61,270 nt of DNA, taken from assembly GCA_964578485.1 (NCBI GenBank), contig CAZODA010000017.1, forward strand, positions 1-61,270, written 5' to 3'. This document shows, piece after piece, positions 8,883-18,546 of the stretch. The number at the start of each line of letters is the position of its first letter. The stretch's first letter is position 1. The position numbers and the translations under genes were made by a program. Origin of the DNA: CAZODA01 sp964578485. Its GTDB lineage: Bacteria; Bacteroidota; Bacteroidia; Bacteroidales; Marinilabiliaceae. The notes below the pieces were generated by a model. The model saw nothing but the letters and a program-made list of their open reading frames with translations, made no database searches and was not told the origin of the DNA.

Positions 8883-11165
8883 TTAATAGGTTTTTGATGG
8901 AGGCAGGTTTTCCTGTCCCCATGTTGAAGGTTTAGGGCCCATAATAAGTTCAAGTTTTCCTCCGGCAATAATATCATCATGCTCAATCCATGCTCGGTTG
9001 TAGATTTTTCCATTGAGAGTTGCCGATATTATATATGGGTTTTTCGCTGAAAAGTTTTTTGCTTCAATTATGAAATTATTTCCGTTTTCAAAATTAAAGC
9101 TTGATTCTTTCACCATAGGTGAGTTTATCAAATAGTATGATGATCCGGCGTTTGGATATATTCCAAGCATGTGAAAAGCAAGCCATGATGACATTGCACC
9201 GGAGTCGTCATTTCCGGGAATTCCTGATGAAGAAGCAGAATAATTTTTATTTATAATATCATGGACTCTTTTTGAACTTAACTCCGGCAACCCTATCCAA
9301 TGATACAAACAGGGGGTGAGAAAAGAAGGTTCATTGCTGACATCATAATATTCATTTTCAAAAAATGTATCAAGCCTCGCTTTAAATGTTTTTTTACCAC
9401 CACATTTTTTTATTAAGGCTGAAACATCGTGAGGAACAAAAAATGAATATTCCCATGAGTTTCCTTCATAAAAAAATCCACACCACCAACATAGACAAAT
9501 TGGCCAATCTTGAGATAAAGGCGTGTATTTTATGTAATCCTGACGACCTTCTGCCATATCGCAACGTATGCTGTCTATCCATGCTCCATTGGCATTACGC
9601 GGCATAATAAAGCCATAAAATCCCTTACTCTCAGTTTCTTCGCGCCATAGATTTTTCCAATTATCAGCTTGTTTATTGAAACGCTGATATTCTTCCATGC
9701 GCCCAATTCCCTTTGCAACCTGTGCTAAGCAATAATCATTAAAGGCATATTCTAATGTTCTGTTTCCAGCTCTTACATATTTGTCGGATACGTATCCAAG
9801 GGAATTATAGTCTGACAATCCGCCTCGCCCTTCTTTTTCTTCATTTCCACCGGGAGGGATGGTAGCATCTTTAAGCATTGCTTTTAGTGCAGTTCCCCAA
9901 TTAATACCTTTTATTTTTTTTGAATATGCATCGGCAATTACTACAGCTGCATTTGAACCTCCCTGTGTACGGCCGTTGCAATTTCCACTACGCGCATCAG
10001 GCATGTAGCCTTCATGTTGATATATGTTAAGTAGGGAGTTTACAATTTTACTTTGTCGGGTTGGTGAGATTAGGGTAATCATTGGTAATGAGGTTCTATA
10101 AGTATCCCAAAGAGCATAAAAATCGTCATAATATGGATCTGAAGATTTCCATTTTGGATTTTCATCTGTACGATCAACAGGCATCAGCATAGTATGGTAA
10201 AGTGCAGTATAAAACATTGTTTTTTGTTCTATACTTGCACTCTCATCAATTTTTATTCTTGATATTAATGCTTCCCATTTATCCTGCGCTTCTTTAACTA
10301 CACGATTAAAATCCCAATGAGGTATTTCATTATCAATATTATGTTTGGCTTTTAAAGAACTAATAAATGAAATACCCACCTTCATTTGTATTGTTTCTGA
10401 TTTCGTGTTTTCAAAAATTAAATAGGCTCCGGTTTTTTCGCCTGAATCGAATTGTACCTTTAGATTAGGATCAATACTATTTCCTTTCCAAGTACCACAG
10501 ATTGAAAAAGGCTGATCAGTAACAGCGTAAAAATATACAGTATATGCTGAGCCATTATTCCATCCACCACGAATACGGGAATAGCCTCTGACTTCGGTGT
10601 CGGAAATAATTTCAATTTCAGACCCTACAAACTGTTGGGCTTCTCTGGCATTGGGGATATCTTCTTCTCCGAGGAACAATCCGCAATCAATTTTAATTCC
10701 TTTGATATCGTCACTATGGAAATGATACTTATGAAAAGCAACACTATGAGAAGCAGTTAATCCAACATCAATATTCCACTCTTTAAGGTTTACATTATAA
10801 GTTCCTAAGGATACATTTTCATTTGTTCGTAACGACTTTTGATGGATAGTATTAAAGTTACCTGAAAATGGCAGTACTGAAATATTTCCATATTTAGCCC
10901 CGCCTCCTGTTCCGCTTACATGAACGTGGCTGAAACCGTATAAAGCAACATTTAAGTCGGCATCATAACCACTATTTGAATGCTTGTTGCAATCAGGGCC
11001 CGGTTTTACCATCCCAAAGGGATATGACGGACCAATAAAAACATTACCCTGACCCTCAGTGCCAATTTTTGGATTTATATATTTATGATAAGGTTGTGCT
11101 TTAATGTTATTGAAACAAAAAATAATTAAAATACACAGAAGAAAAGAAAACTTATTAAATCTCAT
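8883..11165 (-). CDS. GH92 alpha-mannosidase, last gene of the inositol operon
   Basis: Secreted calcium-dependent exo-alpha-mannosidase, most likely periplasmic. A Sec signal covers residues 1-23 (ending IKAQ) without a lipobox. The GH92 fold is complete at 760 residues: N-terminal beta-sandwich with IGPSYPFGMVKPGPDC, and catalytic (alpha/alpha)6 domain with GGSNAAVVIADAY at 402-414. The putative general acid Glu572 lies in WEYSFFVPHD, and the general-base motif GNDDSG is at 651-656 (Asp653, Asp654). The retained Glu fits normal mannoside hydrolysis, typically alpha-1,2. It lies only 5 bp after iolG on the same strand, with no terminator seen between, so it is probably cotranscribed with inositol catabolism. 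This suggests mannosyl-inositol substrates. Linkage and substrate are inferred, not shown. Confidence 0.92.
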   Translation of the reverse strand: MRFNKFSFLLCILIIFCFNNIKAQPYHKYINPKIGTEGQGNVFIGPSYPFGMVKPGPDCNKHSNSGYDADLNVALYGFSHVHVSGTGGGAKYGNISVLPFSGNFNTIHQKSLRTNENVSLGTYNVNLKEWNIDVGLTASHSVAFHKYHFHSDDIKGIKIDCGLFLGEEDIPNAREAQQFVGSEIEIISDTEVRGYSRIRGGWNNGSAYTVYFYAVTDQPFSICGTWKGNSIDPNLKVQFDSGEKTGAYLIFENTKSETIQMKVGISFISSLKAKHNIDNEIPHWDFNRVVKEAQDKWEALISRIKIDESASIEQKTMFYTALYHTMLMPVDRTDENPKWKSSDPYYDDFYALWDTYRTSLPMITLISPTRQSKIVNSLLNIYQHEGYMPDARSGNCNGRTQGGSNAAVVIADAYSKKIKGINWGTALKAMLKDATIPPGGNEEKEGRGGLSDYNSLGYVSDKYVRAGNRTLEYAFNDYCLAQVAKGIGRMEEYQRFNKQADNWKNLWREETESKGFYGFIMPRNANGAWIDSIRCDMAEGRQDYIKYTPLSQDWPICLCWWCGFFYEGNSWEYSFFVPHDVSALIKKCGGKKTFKARLDTFFENEYYDVSNEPSFLTPCLYHWIGLPELSSKRVHDIINKNYSASSSGIPGNDDSGAMSSWLAFHMLGIYPNAGSSYYLINSPMVKESSFNFENGNNFIIEAKNFSAKNPYIISATLNGKIYNRAWIEHDDIIAGGKLELIMGPKPSTWGQENLPPSKTY

Positions 11166-11170
11166 GGTTT

Positions 11171-12184
11171 TTATATTATTTCACTCATTTTCACCGGCCG
11201 TTTCTCTTCATGTGATTTTTTGGCGGCTATAGCAATTGCTACTGAAATATATCCATCAAAACCATTTGCCGGCAAATTTTCATTTTTTAAAATAGCATTA
11301 CAAAAAATCTTCATTTCATTAGAATAAGCCTCTAAATATCTTTCCATAAAAAAGTTTAAGGGTAACGTGCTATGAACGCCGTCGGAAGAGTAATACTGAT
11401 GATTGTTAGGAAAATTATTGTCAATTTTAACCATACCTTTTGATCCAAATATTTCAACTCTTTGGTCATAGCCATATACAGCTTTTCGACTATTATTTAT
11501 TACTCCTATTGCTCCATTTTCAAATGAGAGAGTAACAATGGCAGTATCTACATCCTGAAACTGTTTTAATGATGGGTCAACAAGTATAGTAGCTTTGGTA
11601 TAAACTTCCATTACTTCGCTGTTCACAATATATCGTGCCATATCGAAATCATGAATTGTCATATCAAGAAACATTCCTCCGGATATTTTTGTGTATTCTG
11701 CTGGCGGAGGAGAAGGATCGCGTGAGGTAATATTTAAAATATGAGGATCACCAATTTTACCATTAATTACCATTTGATGTATTTTCATAAAATTGGGATC
11801 AAATCTTCTGTTGAATCCTACCATAAGTTTCACCCCACAATCTTCAACGGTATCAAGAGCATTTTTTATAGCACTAAGATTCAGATCTATTGGTTTTTCA
11901 CAAAAAATGTGCTTACCTGCCTTTGCTGCCTGAATAATGTAATCTGCATGGGTTTCAGTTGGCGAGCAAATAATTACAGCATCAATATCAGGATCTTCCA
12001 TAATAAGTTTGTAATTATCCGTAACTTTATCAACCTTGAATTTTTTAGCCAACATCCTTGCGCGCTTTAAATCAATATCAGCAACGGAGATTAATTTTAC
12101 CTGTGGTATGTTTTGAGTTAAAGTAGCCCCATGTACCATTCCAATACGCCCTGCACCAATAAGGCCTAATTTTAGTGTTTTCAT
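11171..12184 (-). CDS. iolG: Inositol 2-dehydrogenase
   Basis: First catabolic step: NAD-dependent oxidation of myo-inositol to 2-keto-myo-inositol (scyllo-inosose), in the cytosol. The 337-residue protein has the GFO/IDH/MocA layout: Rossmann GLIGAGRIGMVH at 7-18, the CEKPID segment with Lys97, and GGMFLDMTIHDFDMARY at 169-185. Lys97, Asp174 and His178 match the catalytic triad of known inositol dehydrogenases. Family members also act on other sugars, but the neighbouring complete iol set makes the inositol role very likely. It lies between iolE (16 bp upstream) and the GH92 gene (5 bp downstream). Confidence 0.9.
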   Translation of the reverse strand: MKTLKLGLIGAGRIGMVHGATLTQNIPQVKLISVADIDLKRARMLAKKFKVDKVTDNYKLIMEDPDIDAVIICSPTETHADYIIQAAKAGKHIFCEKPIDLNLSAIKNALDTVEDCGVKLMVGFNRRFDPNFMKIHQMVINGKIGDPHILNITSRDPSPPPAEYTKISGGMFLDMTIHDFDMARYIVNSEVMEVYTKATILVDPSLKQFQDVDTAIVTLSFENGAIGVINNSRKAVYGYDQRVEIFGSKGMVKIDNNFPNNHQYYSSDGVHSTLPLNFFMERYLEAYSNEMKIFCNAILKNENLPANGFDGYISVAIAIAAKKSHEEKRPVKMSEII

Positions 12185-12200
12185 TTTATTGGTTTTAATT

Positions 12201-13100
12201 TTAAAGCCCTAAAGTTTTTAAATAATTTCGGTTTTGTTGTGCATATAATTTAGGATTACCCATGCCCGGAAGTACATCCTGTTCTACCACTATCCAATCG
12301 TTATAATTATATTTTTGTAATTCTTCAACAATCCCTTTAAAGTTTACTGTGCCTTTACCAAGCTCACAAAATACACCTGCTCTAATTGATTGAAAATAGT
12401 CCATTTTCTCTCTTCTTGATCTTTTAGCAATATGCGGCTCGCAGTCTTTGAAATGAATATGCCATATTCTGTCTTTATACTTTTTCAATAATTCTAAAGG
12501 ATCGCCTCCAGCAAAAGTAATATGACCGGTATCTAATACTAAGCCTACAAGTGAGGGATCTGTAAGGGAAAGAAGTTTATCAATCTCTTCAGGTGTTTCT
12601 ATATATCCGGCACAATGATGATGGAAGGCACAACGTAGTCCTGTGGCCGATTTAACTGCCTGTGCAACCATGTTGACGCCCTTGGCAAATATTGGCCATT
12701 CTTCAGAATTGAGTTCCATTGCAGGCTTAATTCTTCCGGCATTTATAGTTCTTTCTTCATTGCTTCCATTTTCATCTGCAAGAATAATAAAAGCATTCGG
12801 GAATCCTGCTTCTTTCATTAGTGTTGCAATACGAATTGTATGTTCAACAGCTTCATTGTGCTTATTTGCATCTTTAAAAAATATGGGTACAAAGGCACCA
12901 ATAAGTGAGAGGTCTCTTTTTTTGAGTTCCATTTTAAGTTCCCGGGGATTGGTAGGGAAAAAGCCCCAATCACCAAATTCGGTTCCTAAATATCCTGTTT
13001 CTTTAATTTCGTCGAGAACTTGATGGAAGCCTACAGCTTCTTCTTCAAAATCAAATTCAAGAGCGCCCCAAGAGCAGGGTGCGTTAGCAATTTTTATCAT
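12201..13100 (-). CDS. iolE: Inosose dehydratase (IolE/IolI-type TIM barrel)
   Basis: Predicted to dehydrate 2-keto-myo-inositol to 3D-trihydroxycyclohexane-1,2-dione. It is a 299-residue AP-endonuclease-2 (xylose-isomerase-like) TIM barrel. The start NAPCSWGALEF is typical of the IolE/MocC-like group. Likely metal ligands are in FHHHCAGYIETP (about 157-168), LDTGH (about 189-193), HIHFKD and VVEQD near the end. It is the only protein of this family in the operon and the dehydratase step is otherwise missing, so IolE is preferred over the isomerase IolI. The spacing to mmsA upstream is 14 bp. Confidence 0.82.
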   Translation of the reverse strand: MIKIANAPCSWGALEFDFEEEAVGFHQVLDEIKETGYLGTEFGDWGFFPTNPRELKMELKKRDLSLIGAFVPIFFKDANKHNEAVEHTIRIATLMKEAGFPNAFIILADENGSNEERTINAGRIKPAMELNSEEWPIFAKGVNMVAQAVKSATGLRCAFHHHCAGYIETPEEIDKLLSLTDPSLVGLVLDTGHITFAGGDPLELLKKYKDRIWHIHFKDCEPHIAKRSRREKMDYFQSIRAGVFCELGKGTVNFKGIVEELQKYNYNDWIVVEQDVLPGMGNPKLYAQQNRNYLKTLGL

Positions 13101-13114
13101 AGTTAGTAAAAATT

Positions 13115-14587
13115 TTAAAATTTACGTGTCCATTCATTATGCCATCTTTCGATTACAACTTTTGTTTGTGTATAAAATTCTATGGCATGGTGTGATTGAG
13201 CATGAAGGTCACCGAAGAAACTATTTTTCCATCCACTAAATGGGAAAAAAGCCATAGGTGCAGCAACCCCTATATTTACGCCTATATTTCCTGCAAGGGT
13301 TTCATGTCTGAATTTTCGGGCTGCAGCTCCACTCTTTGTAAATATACATGCAGCATTTCCATAGGAGCTTTGATTTACTTTATCAATAGCTTCATCTAGC
13401 GAATCAACATACATTAGTCCTAATACAGGACCAAAAATTTCAGTAGTATGTATAACGCCTCTTTCTTTAATGGCTCCAAAAATTGTAGGACCAATAAAAT
13501 GTCCATTCTCAAAGCCTTTTATTGTAATCATTCTTCCATCAAGTAGTAATGAAGATCCTTCTTCAAGACCTTGGTTGATTAGTTGTTTAATTTTTATTCT
13601 GCTTTGTATGTTAATTACGGGCCCTATGTCTGCATTAGGATCCATACCATAACCACATTTTTTAGTTTTTGCCGTATCAAGAAGTTTTTGCGTAAAGGTG
13701 TTTTTAGCTTCTCCCACCAGTATTACCAATGAAGCTGCTAAACAACGTTGTCCTGCACATCCAAATGCACTATCGGTAATAATTCTTACAGTTGAGTCAA
13801 TATCGGCATCCGGCATCACAATAACCGGATTTTTTGCACCACCCTGTGCTTGAATCCTCTTGCCATTAGCACTTCCACGTTGATATACATATTTTGCAAC
13901 ATCAGAGGAACCAACAAAACTTATAGCATTTATATCAGGATGGTCGAGTATGGCATTTACTACTTTCTTTTCTCCATGTACCAGATTAAGTACGCCATTT
14001 GGTAAGTCAAGGTCTTCAAAAAGCTCAAATATCCTCGTCATAGTCATTGGAACCTTTTCGGAAGGTTTTACAATATAGGTATTACCGCATGCCAGAGCAT
14101 AAGGAAGAAACCAAAAGGGAATCATAATTGGAAAATTGAAAGGTGCTATACAAGCTCCAACGCCAATTGGCTGCCTTATCATAAACTCATCAATTCCTTT
14201 TGCAATATCCTCTGAAAAATCCCCTTGCATAAGAGTAGGAATGCCACATGCTACTTCAATGTTTTCTATAGCCCTAACAATTTCAGCCTTTGATTCGGCA
14301 TAAGTTTTGCCACATTCGTTAGTACAAATTTCAGCAATTTCCGAAGCATTATTCTGTAATATTTGCTTCATTTTAAACAGATACTGAATTCTGTTTGTTG
14401 CCGGGATATCGCGCCAAGCTTTTGCACTTTTAACAGCTGCCTCAGCTGCCATCTCAACATCCTTTTGGCAACCTAATGGAACTTCGGCTAAGGCTCTTGT
14501 TGTGGCTGGATTATTAACCTGAATATATAAATTGCCTTTTGATGTAAGCCATTTCCCATCAATGTAATTTTTTATTTTTTTGTCCAT
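13115..14587 (-). CDS. iolA: Methylmalonate-semialdehyde dehydrogenase (CoA-acylating)
   Basis: Last step of the inositol route: malonate semialdehyde plus CoA and NAD gives acetyl-CoA and CO2 (the enzyme also handles methylmalonate semialdehyde from valine and thymine). The 490-residue ALDH-superfamily protein has the NAD-binding APFNFPIMIPFW region (148-159) and the catalytic Cys282 in GQRCLAA. The usual general-base Glu segment reads AQGGAKN (247-253), as expected for CoA-acylating MMSDH rather than hydrolytic ALDH. The name mmsA is equally correct. A 72-bp gap separates it from iolD upstream, with no terminator seen. Confidence 0.92.
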   Translation of the reverse strand: MDKKIKNYIDGKWLTSKGNLYIQVNNPATTRALAEVPLGCQKDVEMAAEAAVKSAKAWRDIPATNRIQYLFKMKQILQNNASEIAEICTNECGKTYAESKAEIVRAIENIEVACGIPTLMQGDFSEDIAKGIDEFMIRQPIGVGACIAPFNFPIMIPFWFLPYALACGNTYIVKPSEKVPMTMTRIFELFEDLDLPNGVLNLVHGEKKVVNAILDHPDINAISFVGSSDVAKYVYQRGSANGKRIQAQGGAKNPVIVMPDADIDSTVRIITDSAFGCAGQRCLAASLVILVGEAKNTFTQKLLDTAKTKKCGYGMDPNADIGPVINIQSRIKIKQLINQGLEEGSSLLLDGRMITIKGFENGHFIGPTIFGAIKERGVIHTTEIFGPVLGLMYVDSLDEAIDKVNQSSYGNAACIFTKSGAAARKFRHETLAGNIGVNIGVAAPMAFFPFSGWKNSFFGDLHAQSHHAIEFYTQTKVVIERWHNEWTRKF

Positions 14588-14659
14588 GAATATTTTTTTT
14601 TAAATAGCGTATAAGCTTGTATCAATTTTAGGATTTAAAAATCAACCTGTTAATATTTT

Positions 14660-16519
14660 TTATAGATGATTTCTTTGTTTCATTTTATTTTTAATGTATT
14701 CTTTATATGCATTGTTTACAGTATCCATTTCAGACACCTGTGCTACGGGAACTTCCCACCACGCATGACCTGGAACGTTTGAATATAAGTCGGTTGAGAT
14801 TACAATTACTGTAGTCTTTTTACTTCTTTTTGCTTCTTTTAATGCTGATTTTAATTCCTCAATATTTGATGCTTTTATTGTATTTGCACCTAAACTTTGT
14901 GCATTTTTGATAAAATCAATTGAGATGGGGGCCCCATTAAGTTCTCCACTTTGTTCGTTTCTATAATTATATTGTGTTCCAAATCTTTGGGAACCTAGGG
15001 ATTGTGATAAAGCTCCAATACTGGCAAACCCTTGATTGTCAAGTAGTATTATGTTGTATTTGATTCCTTCCTGTAGTGATGTAATAATTTCATTGTTCAT
15101 CATTAGATAATTTCCATCTCCAACCATTACCCATACCTCACGGTTTGGATCAGCCATTTTCACTCCAAGTCCTGCCGCACATTCATAGCCCATAGTTGAA
15201 TATCCGTATTCAAGGTGAAAACCTTTAGGATCTGTTGTACGCCATAACTTGTGTAGATCGCCCGGTAAACTTCCTGCTGCACAAACAAGAACATCTTCTG
15301 GTGAAACAAAATCATTAAGGGTACCAATAACTTCTGCTTGACTAACAGAAGTTTTTCCTTTAATTTTATATACTTCAGTTACATAGTTATCCCAGGATTT
15401 ATTAAAATCTTTTATTTTATTTATATATTCAGGTTTTGTTTTATATCCTTTAAGTTTAGATAGTAATTCTTCTATGCAAACTTTGGCATCTCCAACTAAG
15501 GGAAGAGCTCCAAGTTTAAAGGAATCAAATTCTGTAATATTAATATTGATAAACTTTACTTTAGGATTTTGAAATGCAGTTTTAGAGGCAGTTGTAAAAT
15601 CACTATAGCGCGTTCCTATTCCAATCACCAAATCAGCTTCGGCAGATATAATAGTGGCAGGTTTTGTTCCTGTGGCACCAATAGCTCCAAGGTTCATGGG
15701 GTGATTATAGGGCAGTGATCCTTTGCCGGCAAAAGTTTCGGCTGAAGGAATTCCTGTTGTTTTAACAAATTTCTCGAGAATTTTGCTTGCCTTGCTGTAA
15801 ATTACCCCACCTCCTGCTATAATTATCGGCTTTGATGCTTGTTTAATTAATTTAACTGCTTCTTCTAAAATTAATGAATCAGGCCTTAGGCGTGCAATAT
15901 TGTGAATTTTCTTTTTAAAAAAATCAATAGGAAAATCGTAAGCTTCAGCCTGGACATCTTGAGGGATTGAAATAGTAACCGCACCAGTCTCAGATGGGGA
16001 TAATAATACTCTCATGGCTTGCGGAAGCGAACTTATGATTTGTTCAGGTCTGTTAATTCTATCCCAATATCGTGAAACAGGTTTAAAACAGTCATTAACA
16101 GAAATATCCTGGGTGTGCTGTGATTCTAATTGTTGAAGAATAGGAGACACATGTCGGCCCGCGAATATATCACCAGGTATAATTAATACCGGTAAGCGGT
16201 TTATGGTGGCACAAGCTGCTCCTGTAATCATATTTGTTGCTCCAGGTCCGATGGATGAAGTACAAACCCATGCTCCACGTCGGTTTTTCATTTTAGCATA
16301 AGCAATTGCTATATGAACAGATGCTTGTTCGTTTCTGGTTAATATATATTTGAATGAAGGACTTTGTTGAAGTGCTTGCCCGATTCCTGCAACATTCCCA
16401 TGTCCGAAAATTCCAAGACATCCTGCAAAAAACCTTTCAACACCAGCTTCATCCTCAATATATTGGTTTTGTAAGAATTTAATAACAGCCTGACTTGTTG
16501 TTAATTTAATAGTTTGCAT
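14660..16519 (-). CDS. iolD: 3D-(3,5/4)-trihydroxycyclohexane-1,2-dione hydrolase
   Basis: ThDP-dependent C-C bond hydrolase that opens the inositol-derived ring to 5-deoxy-glucuronate. At 619 residues it has the normal three-domain ThDP layout. The N-terminal domain has the cofactor-activating Glu64 in TRNEQASVH, the middle domain starts near residue 215 (KPIIIAGGGVIY), and the C-terminal cofactor motif is GDGNYLMMNNEI. A long helical region near VYKIKGKTSVSQAEVIG is typical of IolD rather than acetolactate synthase. The context (iolC upstream, iolA downstream) supports the call. Confidence 0.94.
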   Translation of the reverse strand: MQTIKLTTSQAVIKFLQNQYIEDEAGVERFFAGCLGIFGHGNVAGIGQALQQSPSFKYILTRNEQASVHIAIAYAKMKNRRGAWVCTSSIGPGATNMITGAACATINRLPVLIIPGDIFAGRHVSPILQQLESQHTQDISVNDCFKPVSRYWDRINRPEQIISSLPQAMRVLLSPSETGAVTISIPQDVQAEAYDFPIDFFKKKIHNIARLRPDSLILEEAVKLIKQASKPIIIAGGGVIYSKASKILEKFVKTTGIPSAETFAGKGSLPYNHPMNLGAIGATGTKPATIISAEADLVIGIGTRYSDFTTASKTAFQNPKVKFININITEFDSFKLGALPLVGDAKVCIEELLSKLKGYKTKPEYINKIKDFNKSWDNYVTEVYKIKGKTSVSQAEVIGTLNDFVSPEDVLVCAAGSLPGDLHKLWRTTDPKGFHLEYGYSTMGYECAAGLGVKMADPNREVWVMVGDGNYLMMNNEIITSLQEGIKYNIILLDNQGFASIGALSQSLGSQRFGTQYNYRNEQSGELNGAPISIDFIKNAQSLGANTIKASNIEELKSALKEAKRSKKTTVIVISTDLYSNVPGHAWWEVPVAQVSEMDTVNNAYKEYIKNKMKQRNHL

Positions 16520-16611
16520 GCTTAAATAATTTGTTTTTTAAAAGCTAAAAAAATGGCTGTAAAATTTAAAAACTTTCACAAAATATGTTTTTATAAGGTT
16601 TTATAAGTTTT

Positions 16612-17640
16612 TTAAAAGCCTCCCTTAGATTCTATGAAATTTATTACTTCATCTAAATATGGATTAAAATTTGAACAACCGGGTTTTGTAACCAATATTG
16701 CGCCACAGGCATTTCCCATACGGCAGCATTTGTACCAATTCCAATTATTCAGATATCCATAAATAAAGCCTGCTGCAAAAGCATCGCCTGCACCAAGTAT
16801 ATTCATAACTTTTACCGGAAAACTCGGAATGTCAATAACAGTTCCATCGTTGAGAAAAGCTGAAGAGCCTAATTCTCCCCTTTTAACAATTAACGCTTCA
16901 ATACCCATAAGGAGAATGTCTTCTATAGATTTTTTAATATCACCGGTGATTTCCGGTGCTGAAATTTGTTGGTTTTTAATAACTATCTGGCTTGGATCTG
17001 TAAGCATGGTTGCCAATATCTCCTCTTCTGTTCCAATTGCAATTTTACATTGTTTGAGGAAGGCACGGGTTGTAACACCAAATGCACGTGGATCATGCCA
17101 TTGATCAGCTCTAAAATCAAGATCGACTAATACCGGAATATCATTTTTTTGTGCTTCTTCTGCAGCAAAAAATGCTGCTGAACGTGAAGGTTCTACATTG
17201 AGTGCCGTTGCTGATACTTCCAAAATGCGGCTTTGATTTATTTCAGTATTAATAATGTCATCAATATCAATTTTTGAATCAGCACAGTTATTACGGTAAT
17301 AAACAAGTGGAAAATTATCAGGAGGCTCAATTCCCAATAAAACAGCACTTGTTCTTGCGTCAATTTTTCGTGAAATAAAAGCAGTTTCAACATCTTCTTT
17401 TTTTAAGAACTTTAAAAGAAAATCCCCTACTTGGTCGTCACCAATTCCTGTTATGATAGCTGATTTTAGTCCTAATCTTCGGGCTCCTACTGCAATGTTT
17501 AATGGTGAGCCGCCAACATAAGCATTAAACTTTGTGATATCTTCAAATTTAGCCCCAATATCTGCAGAATAAAGATCTATAGATGAACGGCCGAATGTAA
17601 TAACATCATATTTTTTATCGGAATTCATAAATTTAGTCAT
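16612..17640 (-). CDS. iolC: 5-dehydro-2-deoxygluconokinase
   Basis: PfkB-family kinase that phosphorylates 2-deoxy-5-keto-gluconate at C6. Residues 1-342 contain the PfkB signatures: YVGGSPLNIAVGARRLG near 41-57 and the catalytic GAGDAFAAGF near the C-terminus, with Asp as base. The gene overlaps the end of iolB by 8 bp, a translational-coupling arrangement. An alternative in-frame Met at residue 5 is possible. Confidence 0.92.
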   Translation of the reverse strand: MTKFMNSDKKYDVITFGRSSIDLYSADIGAKFEDITKFNAYVGGSPLNIAVGARRLGLKSAIITGIGDDQVGDFLLKFLKKEDVETAFISRKIDARTSAVLLGIEPPDNFPLVYYRNNCADSKIDIDDIINTEINQSRILEVSATALNVEPSRSAAFFAAEEAQKNDIPVLVDLDFRADQWHDPRAFGVTTRAFLKQCKIAIGTEEEILATMLTDPSQIVIKNQQISAPEITGDIKKSIEDILLMGIEALIVKRGELGSSAFLNDGTVIDIPSFPVKVMNILGAGDAFAAGFIYGYLNNWNWYKCCRMGNACGAILVTKPGCSNFNPYLDEVINFIESKGGF

Positions 17641-18529
17641 TTTTATTCATATCAATTGTAACCAAGGGTAACCTAGAGTCTATATCTTTCCAAGTTCCAT
17701 ATATCCACTTGTGGTTAGGATCATCTGTGTTATTAAGGCTTTGATGACTTCCTGCTAAAAAATTTAGATAATAAATATTATATCCGTGTCCGGCTATTAC
17801 CGGATGATATCCCTTCGGAACTAGAACTATTTCATTGTTTTTTACATAAAGTAATTCATCTAAATCCTGATTTGCCGTATAAACCCTTTGTATTGCAAAT
17901 CCTTGAGCTTTTTCAGTTTTGTAAAAATATATTTCTTCAAGGTTTGCTTCAATTAATTCACCGGTATTTTTGTCTATTTTTACTTCATCATGCTTGTGTG
18001 GAGGATAAGAACTCCAGTTCCCTGAAGGAGTATATACTTCAACACATACTAAACGATGACAATTAGATCCGGGAGGAAGAATACTGTTAATTTGTCGACT
18101 TGCATTATCTCCACCACGAAATTCAATCCCCATGTTTTTAACATCTTCAGGAGTTATAAATTGAGCTGGATGAATTTCCTCAGCAATAGTCCAACCACAT
18201 GCTAAATCTAAAAATTCACTTGTTGCTTTTATTGAAAAAGTTGTGAAAGGGGGGAGATAAAGAGCATGTGCTAAGCCATTAAAGACATTTTTTCGGCCAT
18301 TTGTCGTACTCCATTCTCCTTTAGAAGTTATTGCTTTAAAATTTCCACCAAGAAGAACAAATAAATATTCGTGATTCTGGGTATCGCCTTTCCATTCATT
18401 CCCTTTTGCTATGTTGCGTGCTTCAAAATTAAGATGATTAAAATCTTTACCATCTTTATTAAACCTTTGGTAACAATCGCCGTCATTGCAAAGGCTTTTT
18501 AAAAGTAATTTTTTTTGTATTTTTGACAT
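17633..18529 (-). CDS. iolB: 5-deoxy-glucuronate isomerase
   Basis: Isomerises 5-deoxy-glucuronate to 2-deoxy-5-keto-gluconate. It is a double-cupin KduI/IolB-family protein of 298 residues from the start chosen here. Metal ligands are visible in YPPHKHDEVKID and the following NLEEIYFY segment, plus the His in KGYHPVIAGHGYN. A longer frame begins at 18574, but that would overlap iolJ by 28 bp and add 15 residues without family character; the start at 18529 leaves a 17-bp gap and begins MSKIQKK. It overlaps iolC downstream by 8 bp. Confidence 0.9.
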   Translation of the reverse strand: MSKIQKKLLLKSLCNDGDCYQRFNKDGKDFNHLNFEARNIAKGNEWKGDTQNHEYLFVLLGGNFKAITSKGEWSTTNGRKNVFNGLAHALYLPPFTTFSIKATSEFLDLACGWTIAEEIHPAQFITPEDVKNMGIEFRGGDNASRQINSILPPGSNCHRLVCVEVYTPSGNWSSYPPHKHDEVKIDKNTGELIEANLEEIYFYKTEKAQGFAIQRVYTANQDLDELLYVKNNEIVLVPKGYHPVIAGHGYNIYYLNFLAGSHQSLNNTDDPNHKWIYGTWKDIDSRLPLVTIDMNKND

Positions 18530-18546
18530 ATAATAATGTTTTTCTT

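Noticed and set aside
12643..13023. Open frame of 126 codons on the plus strand inside iolE
   Set aside because: It is antisense to a well-supported gene and has no domain features; its Ser-rich composition is the reverse shadow of iolE.
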